Assembly (NCBI GenBank): GCA_009781575.1
Contig: WQXW01000017.1
Coordinates: 1 to 13,534, forward strand
From: Solirubrobacterales bacterium
Lineage (GTDB): Bacteria > Actinomycetota > Thermoleophilia > Solirubrobacterales > Solirubrobacteraceae
Length of the DNA: 13,534 nt
Direction: 5' to 3'
A program made the translations under genes and the position numbers. The first letter of the stretch is position 1. Every line of letters begins with the position of its first letter. The notes beneath the pieces are model-generated. The model worked only from the letters and a program-made list of their open reading frames with translations. It made no database searches and was not told the origin of the DNA. Below are positions 6,792 to 13,520 of this stretch, piece by piece.

Positions 6792-7193
6792 GTGTACCCT
6801 CGCCGGGTGGATCGGCGGAGTCTGGGCACGCTCGGCGAGGAGCTCGCGCTCGCGCACCTCCACGCGCGCGGCTTTCAGACGGTCGCGCGCAACCACCGCA
6901 CGCGCCACGGCGAGATCGACCTGATCGTCTTCAACGGCGTGGCCCTGGTGTTCGTGGAGGTCAAGACTCGGTGCGTGGCCCGCTTCGCCGGAACCCGCCC
7001 CGGCGGGATCGCGGAACCGCTGGAGTCGATCGGGCCGCACAAGCGCGCGCGCCTGCGCCGCCTGGCGAGCGCCTGGCTCGCCGAGACCGACGACCGGCCA
7101 AACGCTCGCGAGCTGCGCTTCGACGCGATCGGCGTGCGCGTCGACCGCCGCGGGGAGCTCGTGGCGCTCGAGCACCTGCCGGGGGCGTTCTAG
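6792..7193 (+). CDS. yraN: YraN/UPF0102 family endonuclease-like protein
   Basis: The 133-residue protein matches the compact UPF0102 fold, which is related to PD-(D/E)xK nucleases. The N-terminus LGTLGEELA leads to RNHRTRHGEIDLI with Glu41 and Asp43, then FVEVKTR with Glu56 and Lys58, the expected metal/catalytic residues. Its biological role is poorly known. The start is GTG 6792; GTG 6807 is also possible and begins nearer to the conserved LGxxGE. In many Actinobacteria yraN lies downstream of rnhB on the same strand; here it is on the opposite strand and converges with rnhB with 16 bp between stops. Confidence 0.88.
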   Translation: MYPRRVDRRSLGTLGEELALAHLHARGFQTVARNHRTRHGEIDLIVFNGVALVFVEVKTRCVARFAGTRPGGIAEPLESIGPHKRARLRRLASAWLAETDDRPNARELRFDAIGVRVDRRGELVALEHLPGAF

Positions 7194-7209
7194 ATCTGGA
7201 CGGAGACCG

Positions 7210-7920
7210 TCAGAGTGTCAGCTGCTGGTAGGCGGCCGACTGGAAGGAGAGGCGGTGCAGCGACGACACGCCCAGGCGCACGATCGCGTCGCGGTGCTCG
7301 GGCGTGGAGTAGCCCACGTGCTCGGCGAACCGCCAGCCGGGATGGAGCTCGTCGGCGTGGCGCATGTAGCGGTCGCGGGTGACCTTGGCGATGATCGAGG
7401 CGGCCGCGATCGCGGCGCTCGTGGCGTCGCCGTCCACGATCGCATGGTGGGAGGCCTCCAGCTGGGGCAGCGAGAAGCCGTCCACCAGGCGGGCCACCTC
7501 GCCGCCCACGCCGCTGGTCACACCGAGCATCGCGTCGCCCAGCGCCGCGAGATTGGTGTTGTGCAAACCCCGGCTGTCGATGCCGCGCACGCAGCGCGAC
7601 ACCACCGTGACCCGCGCCGCCGCGCTCAACACCAGCGGGAAGAGCACCTCCCGCGCGTGCGCGGTGTGCTGCTTTGAGTCGTTCAGCGCCGCCAGGCCGC
7701 GGAGCTCGCGCGCGGTCAGCCGCTCGTAGTCGAACAGCACGCCGGCCGCCACCAGGGGCCCCGCGAGGCATCCGCGCCCCGCCTCGTCCACGCCGGCCAC
7801 CAGCCGCATGCCCAGGCGCCGGTCGAACGCGAAGAGGCGCCTGCCGCTGGAGCCCTTGCGCCGCCCCCTGCGCCGCGCACGCCCCTTCGACCCACCCCTG
7901 GCGGTGGCGGCCGCGCTCAC
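7210..7920 (-). CDS. rnhB: Ribonuclease HII
   Basis: RNase HII cuts RNA in RNA-DNA hybrids and removes misincorporated ribonucleotides. The 236-residue product has the family motifs: AGVDEAGRGCLAGP with Asp45 and Glu46, LNDSKQ at 80-84, Asp147 in LVDGFSLP, and Asp165 in VDGDATSAAIAAASIIAKVTRD, so the four acidic catalytic positions are filled. Residues 1-28 are Arg/Lys-rich and precede the nuclease core; this could be a nucleic-acid-binding tail or reflect a start placed too early. The start is GTG 7920, 21 bp after the lepB stop. It is the last gene of the minus-strand operon. Confidence 0.95.
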   Translation of the reverse strand: MSAAATARGGSKGRARRRGRRKGSSGRRLFAFDRRLGMRLVAGVDEAGRGCLAGPLVAAGVLFDYERLTARELRGLAALNDSKQHTAHAREVLFPLVLSAAARVTVVSRCVRGIDSRGLHNTNLAALGDAMLGVTSGVGGEVARLVDGFSLPQLEASHHAIVDGDATSAAIAAASIIAKVTRDRYMRHADELHPGWRFAEHVGYSTPEHRDAIVRLGVSSLHRLSFQSAAYQQLTL

Positions 7921-7941
7921 GGCCTCGCGCCCGCCGGAGCG

Positions 7942-8589
7942 CTAGAAGAACCCGACGCGATCGGGCGGCCAGTACGTGGCGAACGCGTCGCCGATGATCC
8001 ACGATGTCGGCACCGGCCCCCAGAATCTGCTGTCGTCGGACTCGCCACGGTTGTCGCCCATCATGAACCAGTGGCCGGGCGGAATCTTGATCGGCACCGG
8101 GAAGTCGCACTCGCCGCTGGTTCCACAGGCGCGGATGTAGGAGTCGCTCTCCCGCTTTCCGTTGCGGTACACGTGCCCTTCGCGTATGTAAATGGTGTCG
8201 CCCGGCCCCGCCACGATCCGCTTGATGAAGTTGACACTGGACGCCTGTGAGATCGGCGCCGCGCACGCCGCGCCGCCGGGGGTGACCATGTGCGGCGCGG
8301 GGCCACACACCTCCTGTTCGGCGCCCTTCGGCGGATGGAACACCACGATCTCGCCCACTTTGGGGCCGGAGATGTTCATGCCGATGCGGTCCACCAGCAC
8401 GCGCTGGCCCTTCACGAGCGTCGGTTCCATCGAGCCGCTGGGGATCTTGTAGGGCTTGACCAGGAACGCCTGAATCAGCAGCGCCAGCCCCAGCGCCACC
8501 ACCACGATCACCACGAGCTCGATCAGCGCGTTGCTGCGCGATCTCTTCGCCTTGGTCGCCGCAGGGGTCTTGCCCTGAGACGGTGTCAT
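7942..8589 (-). CDS. lepB: Signal peptidase I
   Basis: LepB removes signal peptides from exported proteins at the outer face of the membrane. The 215 residues show a Lys/Arg/Ser-rich cytoplasmic start, one membrane helix (about 21-43), catalytic Ser53 in IPSGSMEPTL, the Lys123 general base in NFIKRIVAGPGD, and box E GDNRGES at 178-184. The protein ends shortly after the final conserved segment. Four cysteines (95, 109, 155, 161) lie in the outer domain in two close pairs, suggesting disulfides. ATG 8589 is chosen: AAGGAG stands at 8593-8598 with a short spacer. It starts 35 bp after rplS and is followed by rnhB. Confidence 0.96.
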   Translation of the reverse strand: MTPSQGKTPAATKAKRSRSNALIELVVIVVVALGLALLIQAFLVKPYKIPSGSMEPTLVKGQRVLVDRIGMNISGPKVGEIVVFHPPKGAEQEVCGPAPHMVTPGGAACAAPISQASSVNFIKRIVAGPGDTIYIREGHVYRNGKRESDSYIRACGTSGECDFPVPIKIPPGHWFMMGDNRGESDDSRFWGPVPTSWIIGDAFATYWPPDRVGFF

Positions 8590-8592
8590 CGG

Positions 8593-8598
8593 CTCCTT
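8593..8598 (-). promoter_or_regulatory. Shine-Dalgarno of lepB
   Basis: The minus strand reads GGAAGGAGCCG just before ATG 8589, with only 3 nt between the AAGGAG block and the start codon. It supports this start over in-frame positions further up. Confidence 0.6.
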
Positions 8599-8624
8599 CC
8601 GCTCACCCGGCTTCAGGTTGGTTT

Positions 8625-9269
8625 TCACGCCGTCGCGTCGCCGGCGGTGTGCTCGGCGGCCTCCGGTGCCGACGCCGCCTCGTCCGCGGCGGCGGCGGGG
8701 GCCTCCTGGGTCGCGGCCTCCTGGCCGGCGGGCTCCGGTGCCGACGGCGCCCCGGCGGCGGGCTCGGAGGTGGACGGCACCTCGGCAGCGGCGGCGGCCT
8801 CCTCCTGGGCCGAGACCTGCTCGCCGGCGGCGGCCTCTGGCGCGGAGGGCACCTCGGCGGCGGCGGCGGCCACGGGCTCGGCGGGGTCGTTGAGGAGGCC
8901 CGGCTCGATCGTCTCGTCCTGGCCGGTGTAGCGGCGCTCGCGCACGCGCGCGCGCTTGCCCACGCGGTCGCGCAGGTAGTAGAGCTTGGCGCGGCGCACA
9001 TCGCCCCGCGCGGCCACTTCGATCCGCTCGATCTTCGGCGAATGCACCGGGAAGGTGCGCTCGACGCCCACGCCGAACGACTGCTTGCGCACGGTGAAGG
9101 TCTCGCGCGCTCCGTGGCCCTGGCGCTTGATCACCACGCCCTCGAACACCTGCACGCGCCGCCGGGTGCCCTCGATCACCTGAAAGTGGACCTTCACGCG
9201 ATCGCCCGGCGCGAACGCGGGAACGCGGCGCAGCTGCGCGCGCTCGATGGTGTCGATGACGCTGCTCAT
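8625..9269 (-). CDS. rplS: 50S ribosomal protein L19 with a long Ala/Glu/Pro tail
   Basis: Residues 1-116 are a standard L19: [59 protein letters not shown] and [20 protein letters not shown]19 sits at the 30S-50S interface. The usual length is about 115-120 residues; here 98 more follow, made almost only of Ala, Glu, Pro, Ser, Gly and Thr and acidic overall. The tail has an internal repeat ([18 protein letters not shown] near 134 and [18 protein letters not shown] near 158). The frame stays open to a TGA at 8625-8627 and no downstream gene begins inside it. ATG 9269 fits the family N-terminus although no Shine-Dalgarno precedes it. Confidence 0.95.
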   Translation of the reverse strand: MSSVIDTIERAQLRRVPAFAPGDRVKVHFQVIEGTRRRVQVFEGVVIKRQGHGARETFTVRKQSFGVGVERTFPVHSPKIERIEVAARGDVRRAKLYYLRDRVGKRARVRERRYTGQDETIEPGLLNDPAEPVAAAAAEVPSAPEAAAGEQVSAQEEAAAAAEVPSTSEPAAGAPSAPEPAGQEAATQEAPAAAADEAASAPEAAEHTAGDATA

Positions 9270-9350
9270 GGGGCTCGAAAGGAGAGCGCCCTGACGGTGG
9301 GTGGCGCGAGTGCGCGCCGCCGCAGGGCGGGCCCGCAATGGTATCGACCC
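9270..9350. other. trmD-rplS spacer with an inverted repeat
   Basis: This 81-bp gap is one of the longest inside the operon. It holds an inverted repeat GGCGCG-AGTG-CGCGCC at 9303-9318, extendable by about three pairs including one weak pair. No T-run follows, so it is not a plain terminator. It could be a leader structure for rplS; no known L19 leader is recognised. Confidence 0.4.
9273..9287 (-). promoter_or_regulatory. Small hairpin with anti-Shine-Dalgarno-like loop in the rplS leader
   Basis: The minus strand reads GCTCTCCTTTCGAGC, 3 nt before the rplS ATG. GCTC and GAGC can pair, leaving a loop rich in pyrimidines. CTCCTTTC equals 8 nt of the usual 16S rRNA 3' tail, the opposite of a ribosome-binding site. 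It may be chance in a short GC-rich leader. Confidence 0.25.
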
Positions 9351-10031
9351 TCACTGCCGCTCGCGGAGCTCCCCGCTGCGCTGCAAGCGCCATTCCCGGA
9401 TCCGCTCGTGGTGGCCCGACAGCAGCACCTCCGGCACGCGCCACCCCCGGTACTCCGCGGGACGGGTGTAGTGAGGGTACTCCGGCGCGCCGCCCAGCAG
9501 CTCGCTGAAGGACTCCTCCCGCGGCGAGTCCGCGTGGCCGAGCGCGCCCGGCAGCTTGCGGATCAGCGCGTCGCACACCACCATCGCCGCCAGCTCGCCG
9601 CCGGCCAGCACGTAGCGGCCGATCGAGAGGGTCTCGCTCGCGAGGTGCTCCACAACGCGCTGGTCGAAGCCCTCGTAGCGGCCGCACAGCAGTGTCAGCT
9701 CCCGCTCGGCGGCCAGCTCCGCCACCAGCCGCTCCTCCAGGACGGGCCCGCCGGCGACCAGCGCGACGATCCGCCGGCGGGTGCGCAGCTCCACCGGGTC
9801 GTCGGCGTGGTAGTGCGCGCGCAGCGCCGCGTCGACCACGTCCACGCGCAACACCATGCCCGCGCCTCCGCCGAAGGGAGTGTCGTCGACCTGTCCGCCA
9901 CTCAGCGGCGTGTGTGCGCGGAAGTCCACGTACTCCATCCGCAGGCCGCGCTCGATCGCGTTCCGCACGTGGCGCTGGCGCTCGAACCACTCAAACCAGG
10001 AGGGAAAGAGGGTGAAGATGTCGATTTTCAC
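9351..10031 (-). CDS. trmD: tRNA (guanine37-N1)-methyltransferase
   Basis: TrmD methylates G37 of tRNAs to prevent frameshifts, using SAM bound in a trefoil knot. The 226 residues show DIFTLFP, VDDTPFGGGAGMVLR, LLCGRYEGFDQRV (115-126), the knot segment SIGRYVLAGGELAAMVVCDALIRKLPG and EYPHYTRPAEYRGWRVPEVLLSGHH. Compared with E. coli TrmD, Arg154 corresponds to Arg158, but Asp169 (EDSF) is Glu173 (EESF), and Asp135 of SIGDYVL is Arg139. The C-terminal helices are short, as in other Actinobacteria. The GTG start at 10031 overlaps the rimM TGA as GTGA, so translation is coupled. Confidence 0.96.
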   Translation of the reverse strand: MKIDIFTLFPSWFEWFERQRHVRNAIERGLRMEYVDFRAHTPLSGGQVDDTPFGGGAGMVLRVDVVDAALRAHYHADDPVELRTRRRIVALVAGGPVLEERLVAELAAERELTLLCGRYEGFDQRVVEHLASETLSIGRYVLAGGELAAMVVCDALIRKLPGALGHADSPREESFSELLGGAPEYPHYTRPAEYRGWRVPEVLLSGHHERIREWRLQRSGELRERQ

Positions 10032-10513
10032 CCCCGCTCCCCCAGGAACGCCACATCGATCTCGATCTCTCCGCGCGCCACGTCCACGCGCAGGATCGCG
10101 TCGCGCACCATCGGCACCAGCAGCGCGGGTCCCTCATCGCCAACCACCTCCAGCGCCTCGCAGGACGGCAGCTCGATCATGCGCGCCACGGTGCCCACAC
10201 GCCGCTCGCCGTCCAGCACCGCGCAGCCCTCCAGTTCGTGGGCCCACCACTCCCCCTCCGACAGCGCCGGCGCGTGCGCGCGGCTCACCAACAGCTCCCG
10301 GCCCAGCAGCGCCTCCGCGCCGGCGCGGTCCTCGACCCCCGCCAGTCGCACGATCGGGCTGCGCTCCGTGCCGGCGCGACGCACGATCGTGGTGGTCCCC
10401 ACGCCCACCCTCACGCGGGTGCCAACCTGGAGCAGGCCCGCGCGCGCTCGCCTCACGTAAAAGCTGCCGTCGAGGCCGTGGGCCCGGCCCACGCGCCCCG
10501 CCCCCGGCTCCAC
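10028..10513 (-). CDS. rimM: 16S rRNA processing protein
   Basis: RimM binds S19 in the 30S head during assembly. The 161-residue product begins with GRVGRAHGLDGSFYVRR, the RimM N-terminal beta-barrel signature. A PRC-barrel part starts near GEWWAHELEGCAVLDGE (87-103) and ends with the typical LLVPMVRDAILRVDVARGEIEID. Length is normal. GTG 10513 gives five residues before the conserved block and has GAGGGA upstream; GTG 10531 is the alternative. Reading further up in frame gives Arg/Gly-rich nonsense opposite khpA. It lies 50 bp after khpA and shares a 3-bp stop/start overlap with trmD. Confidence 0.92.
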   Translation of the reverse strand: MEPGAGRVGRAHGLDGSFYVRRARAGLLQVGTRVRVGVGTTTIVRRAGTERSPIVRLAGVEDRAGAEALLGRELLVSRAHAPALSEGEWWAHELEGCAVLDGERRVGTVARMIELPSCEALEVVGDEGPALLVPMVRDAILRVDVARGEIEIDVAFLGERG

Positions 10514-10563
10514 CCCCCCCGCGTCCCTCACTGCTCCCGGCCCGCCCGCGATCGCGGCGCGCC

Positions 10564-10947
10564 TCAGTCCACGATGTCCACGACCAGGCGCCGCCCGTCG
10601 CCGGCGCCCGCGCGCACCACCGTGCGGAGCGCCTGCGCGGTGCGCCCGCCCCGCCCAATCACGCGGCCGTACTCTTGCTCGCCCACCGCCAGCTCGAGCA
10701 CCACGGTGCCGTCGTCCTCTTCGAATCGCTCCACACTCACCTCGTCCGGCCGGTCCACCAGCCCGCACGCCAGATACTCGAGCAGCTCCGCCGCGCCGGG
10801 AGACGACCCCGTGCCGCCGGGAGACGACCCCGCCGCGCCGGGAGACGACCCCGTGCCGCCGGGAGACGAACCGGCGCTTGCCGATGGGCCCCCGACCGGC
10901 GCCGGCGTCGCGGTCTCCTCCGGCTCCGGTTCGGAGTGCTCGCGCAC
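10564..10947 (-). CDS. khpA: KH-domain RNA-binding protein with a repeat-bearing N-terminal extension
   Basis: Residues 54-127 are a single KH domain: LLEYLACGLVDRPDEV, then VLELAVGEQEYGRVIGRGGRTAQALRTVV with GxxG at 98-101, ending DIVD. This matches KhpA, a small RNA chaperone always found between rpsP and rimM in many Gram-positives. The family is about 75-80 residues; here 53 extra residues precede it, starting Glu/Pro-rich and then four 7-residue units GSSPG(GT/AA) at 26-53. The start is GTG 10947. No ATG, GTG or TTG codon lies between the repeats and the KH domain, so the repeats appear to be translated. The gene begins 21 bp after rpsP. Confidence 0.9.
   Translation of the reverse strand: MREHSEPEPEETATPAPVGGPSASAGSSPGGTGSSPGAAGSSPGGTGSSPGAAELLEYLACGLVDRPDEVSVERFEEDDGTVVLELAVGEQEYGRVIGRGGRTAQALRTVVRAGAGDGRRLVVDIVD
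10789..10872. repeat. 21-bp in-frame tandem repeat in khpA
   Basis: Four 21-bp units alternate between two versions: AGACGACCCC followed by GTGCCGCCGGG or by GCCGCGCCGGG. The first and third full units (10801-10821 and 10843-10863) are the same. The period is a multiple of three, so copy-number change keeps the khpA frame. Confidence 0.9.
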
Positions 10948-10968
10948 CGCTCCAGCCCGCCAACGGCC

Positions 10969-11223
10969 TCAGCCGCGCGCGACCTCGATCCCCTGGGTGC
11001 GCAACAGGCGTCGCACCGTGGCCGACGGTTGCGCGCCGCGCGCGAGCCAGCTGCGCGCGCGCTCCGCGTCGATCACCACCGTCGAGGGGTCGGTCTGCGC
11101 GTTGTAGTGGCCGATCGTCTCGATCACGCGACCGTCGCGGGGCGAGCGCTGATCGGCGACCACCACGCGCCACCTCGGGTCCTTCCTGGCGCCCACTCGC
11201 GTGAGCCTGAGCCTGACTGCCAC
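10969..11223 (-). CDS. rpsP: 30S ribosomal protein S16
   Basis: The 84-residue product is a typical S16: VRLRLTRVGARKDPRWRVVVADQRSPRDGR, then IETIGHYNAQTDP, then a short C-terminal part (ERARSWLARGAQPSATVRRLLRTQGI). S16 is a primary assembly protein of the 30S body. The start is GTG 11223 with GAGAGG at a 5-nt spacing. It follows ffh by 62 bp and leads the ribosome-assembly part of the operon. Confidence 0.96.
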   Translation of the reverse strand: MAVRLRLTRVGARKDPRWRVVVADQRSPRDGRVIETIGHYNAQTDPSTVVIDAERARSWLARGAQPSATVRRLLRTQGIEVARG

Positions 11224-11285
11224 GTGATCCTCTCTGTTCCTGTTTGGTGTGGGGCGAGTGAGAGCTTAGACGGTCCCGCGCACCT

Positions 11286-12707
11286 CTAGCGCGCCTGGCG
11301 CATCAGCGCCCCGAGGTCCGGCATCCTGCCCCGGCCCACCTGGCGCATCATCTTGCGCATCTGCTCGAACTGCTTGACCAGCTGGGCGACCTGCTGGACG
11401 TTCGTGCCGGAGCCCCGCGCGATGCGCAATCGCCGCGAGCCCTTGATCAGCTCCGGGTGGCGGCGCTCGTGGGGGGTCATCGAGAGGATCACCGCCTGCA
11501 GGCGGTCGAGCTCGCGCTCGTCGATCTTCACGCCCCGCAGTTGCGCGCCCATTCCCGGGATCATGCCCAGCAGGCCGGAGAGGGGGCCCATGCGGCGGAT
11601 CGTGCGCAGCTGCTCGAGGAAGTCGTCCAGGCCGAACTCGCCCCGGCGCAGCCTCCGTTCCAGCTCGAGCGCGTCGCGCTGCTCGAACTCGTGCTCCGCC
11701 TTCTCGATCAACGTCATCACGTCGCCCATGCCGAGGATGCGCTGCGCCATGCGGTCGGGGTGAAACGGCTCGAACTGCTCCAGGCGCTCGCCGGTGGAGG
11801 CGAACAGGATCGGGCGCCCCGTGACCGCCTTCACCGACAGCGCCGCGCCGCCGCGCGCGTCGCCGTCGAGCTTGGTGATCACCACGCCGTCCAGCGCCAC
11901 CGCCTCCGCGAAGCGCTCCGCCACGTTGACCGCGTCCTGGCCGGTCATCGCGTCCACCACCAGCAGCACCTGCTGCGGCTGGAGCGCCTCGCGCATGCGC
12001 ACCAGCTCGCGCATGAGCTCATCGTCCACGTGCAGGCGCCCGCTGGTGTCCACGATCAGCACGTCCTTGCCGTCCTGCCTGGCGCGATCCAGCGCCCAGG
12101 AGGCGACCTCCACCGGATCGCCCGGCGAGGCCTGGTGAGCCGGCGGGCTCTGGCGATACACCGTCGCGCCCGCCTGCTCGCCGACCGTGACCAGCTGGTC
12201 GACCGCCGCGGGGCGCTGCAGGTCGCACGCCGCCAGCGCCACCGCCGAGCCGCGGCGCTCGCGCAGCAGCCGCGCGAGCTTCGCCGCCGCGGTGGTCTTG
12301 CCCGAGCCCTGCAACCCCGCCAGCAGGATCACGGTGGGTGGATGCGCGGCGAAGCGCAGCTCGCCAGCTTCGCCGCCCTCGCCAGCCTCGCCGCTCTGGC
12401 CGCCCTGGCCGCCCTCGCCGCTCTGGCCGCCCAACAGCTCGGTGAGCTGCTCGGCCACGATCGCCACCACACGCTGGCCGGGGTTCAGGCGCACGCTGCT
12501 CGCCGAGGAGTCGTCGGCCACGGCGCTCAGACAGCGGCTCTTGACCTCCTCGGTGAAGCGCTTGGCGACCTTGAAGTTGACATCCGCCTCCAGCAGCGCC
12601 AGCCGCACCTCGCGCATCGCCGCGTCGATGTCGCGCTCGCTGAGCGCGCCGTGGCGGCGCAGGTCCGCGAGGGTCCCCTGGAGCTTCTCCGAGAGCGAGT
12701 CGAACAT
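11286..12707 (-). CDS. ffh: Signal recognition particle protein
   Basis: Ffh binds 4.5S RNA and signal peptides and targets ribosomes to FtsY and SecYEG. The 473 residues give an N domain (about 1-90), a G domain with GLQGSGKTT (131-139), DLQRPAA, DTSGRL (220-225) and TKLDGDARGG (278-287), and a Met-rich M domain (about 325-460) with GMIPGM and SRRLRIARGSGTN, the RNA-binding motif. A Gly/Glu/Gln insert of about 22 residues (93-115, GGQSGEGGQGGQSGEAGEGG) separates N and G domains where most Ffh proteins have only a few residues. ATG 12707 gives the family N-terminus MFDSLSEKL. The gene starts 27 bp after the methyltransferase stop. Confidence 0.97.
   Translation of the reverse strand: MFDSLSEKLQGTLADLRRHGALSERDIDAAMREVRLALLEADVNFKVAKRFTEEVKSRCLSAVADDSSASSVRLNPGQRVVAIVAEQLTELLGGQSGEGGQGGQSGEAGEGGEAGELRFAAHPPTVILLAGLQGSGKTTAAAKLARLLRERRGSAVALAACDLQRPAAVDQLVTVGEQAGATVYRQSPPAHQASPGDPVEVASWALDRARQDGKDVLIVDTSGRLHVDDELMRELVRMREALQPQQVLLVVDAMTGQDAVNVAERFAEAVALDGVVITKLDGDARGGAALSVKAVTGRPILFASTGERLEQFEPFHPDRMAQRILGMGDVMTLIEKAEHEFEQRDALELERRLRRGEFGLDDFLEQLRTIRRMGPLSGLLGMIPGMGAQLRGVKIDERELDRLQAVILSMTPHERRHPELIKGSRRLRIARGSGTNVQQVAQLVKQFEQMRKMMRQVGRGRMPDLGALMRQAR
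12361..12435. repeat. Imperfect 9-bp repeat coding the Ffh N-G linker
   Basis: The stretch consists of variants of GCCGCTCTG / GCCGCCCTG / GCCAGCCTC in succession, in frame with ffh, coding for Gly/Glu/Gln/Ser triplets. It falls at a domain boundary, so length change is likely tolerated. Confidence 0.75.
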
Positions 12708-12734
12708 CCGCGCGGTTGCCCCCGTCGCGCCGCC

Positions 12735-13382
12735 CTACCGGCGCCGGCGCACCAGCGTGACGCCGTCGCGCACGGTCAGCAGCACGGCGCTCACCCGCGG
12801 ATCCTCGGCCAGCTCCCCGTTGAGCCGCGCGATCGCCACCGCCGACTCGTCGGCGGCCTGCGGCTCCAGCACCGAGCCGTCGCGCAGGGTGTTGTCCAGC
12901 GCGATCATCCCGTGGGGCGAGAGCTTGGGGAGCACCGCCTCGAAGTAGTCGCGGTAGCCCAGCTTGTCGGCGTCGATGAACACGAAGTCGAACGGCCCCC
13001 CCAGCTGCGCCACCGTGTCCAGTGCGGCGCCCACCCGCACCTCCACGCGCTCGCCGTGGGGGCTGCGCGCGATGCGCTCGCGCGCCCACGCGGCGTACTC
13101 CTCGGAGATCTCACACGTGATCAGCCGCCCACCCGGCGCCAGCCCGCCCGCCATCGCCAGCGCCGAGTAACCGGCGTAGGTGCCGATCTCCAGCACGAGC
13201 TCCGCGCGAAGCGAGGCCACGAGCATCTCCAGCAGCCACCCGACCACCCGCCCGGAGAGCATCTGCGGGGAGGGCAGCGCCGCGCGCGCCTCGCGCTCCA
13301 GCTCCTCCATCTGCGCGGAGCGCACGGTCGTGTGCTCGAGCGCGTACCGCTCGACGCGGGGATCGACTAGCGGCATGCCCAT
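12735..13382 (-). CDS. SAM-dependent O-methyltransferase (CCoAOMT-like, Methyltransf_3)
   Basis: The 215-residue product has the class of small cation-dependent O-methyltransferases. The SAM motif is VLEIGTYAGYSALAMA (63-78), with acidic Glu91 after the second strand. FIDADKLGYRDYF gives metal ligand Asp137 and Asp139, and ALDNTLRDGSV gives Asp163-Asn164, so the metal site is complete. Relatives methylate catechols, caffeoyl-CoA or antibiotics; the substrate here is not known, and these enzymes are cytoplasmic. ATG 13382 is chosen because GGGAGG precedes it by 7 nt; ATG 13376 and GTG 13400 are weaker choices. It is the first gene of the ffh operon in this window, 35 bp from repeat copy 3. Confidence 0.9.
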   Translation of the reverse strand: MGMPLVDPRVERYALEHTTVRSAQMEELEREARAALPSPQMLSGRVVGWLLEMLVASLRAELVLEIGTYAGYSALAMAGGLAPGGRLITCEISEEYAAWARERIARSPHGERVEVRVGAALDTVAQLGGPFDFVFIDADKLGYRDYFEAVLPKLSPHGMIALDNTLRDGSVLEPQAADESAVAIARLNGELAEDPRVSAVLLTVRDGVTLVRRRR

Positions 13383-13389
13383 GAACGTT

Positions 13390-13395
13390 CCTCCC
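13390..13395 (-). promoter_or_regulatory. Shine-Dalgarno of the O-methyltransferase
   Basis: The minus strand reads GGGAGG, then 7 nt, then ATG at 13382. It is the best ribosome-binding site in the window and sets the start of the first gene of the operon. Confidence 0.8.
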
Positions 13396-13406
13396 GACAC
13401 GCCGCG

Positions 13407-13520
13407 CCGGTCGTCCAGCTCCGGGCGTTTCGTGTTTTGTTTTTTGGATTGGTTCCGCGCGGAACGAATCCTCTTTTTGAATCCCCCAACGCTGCCTCCG
13501 ACAGGTGTGTTCGAAGCCCC
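13407..13520 (+). repeat. Dispersed intergenic dyad repeat, copy 3
   Basis: This copy matches copy 1 without gaps from 13417 to 13520 (99 of 104 bases), with 80 identical bases in a row at 13435-13514. With a 3-bp insertion (TCC at 13414-13416) the match extends left to 13407 (CCGGTCG). It lies just upstream of the O-methyltransferase/ffh operon with its T-rich edge toward the start codon. After the copy the sequence repeats GTGTTCGA once more (13522 onward), close to the window end. Confidence 0.93.
13446..13478 (+). terminator. Dyad plus T-tract in copy 3, terminator-like on the plus strand
   Basis: It is identical to the dyad and TCTTTTT of copy 1. On the plus strand no gene ends upstream of it, so a terminator here would act only on antisense RNA from the operon. 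A binding-site role is equally possible. Confidence 0.35.

Noticed and set aside
10789..10872. 21-bp repeats as CRISPR or regulatory iterons
   Set aside because: They are in frame within khpA, contiguous, and encode a regular 7-residue peptide repeat.
11457..13370. Long plus-strand open frame opposite ffh and the methyltransferase (over 600 codons)
   Set aside because: It is antisense to well-identified genes and has shadow composition; no motif or ribosome-binding site supports it.
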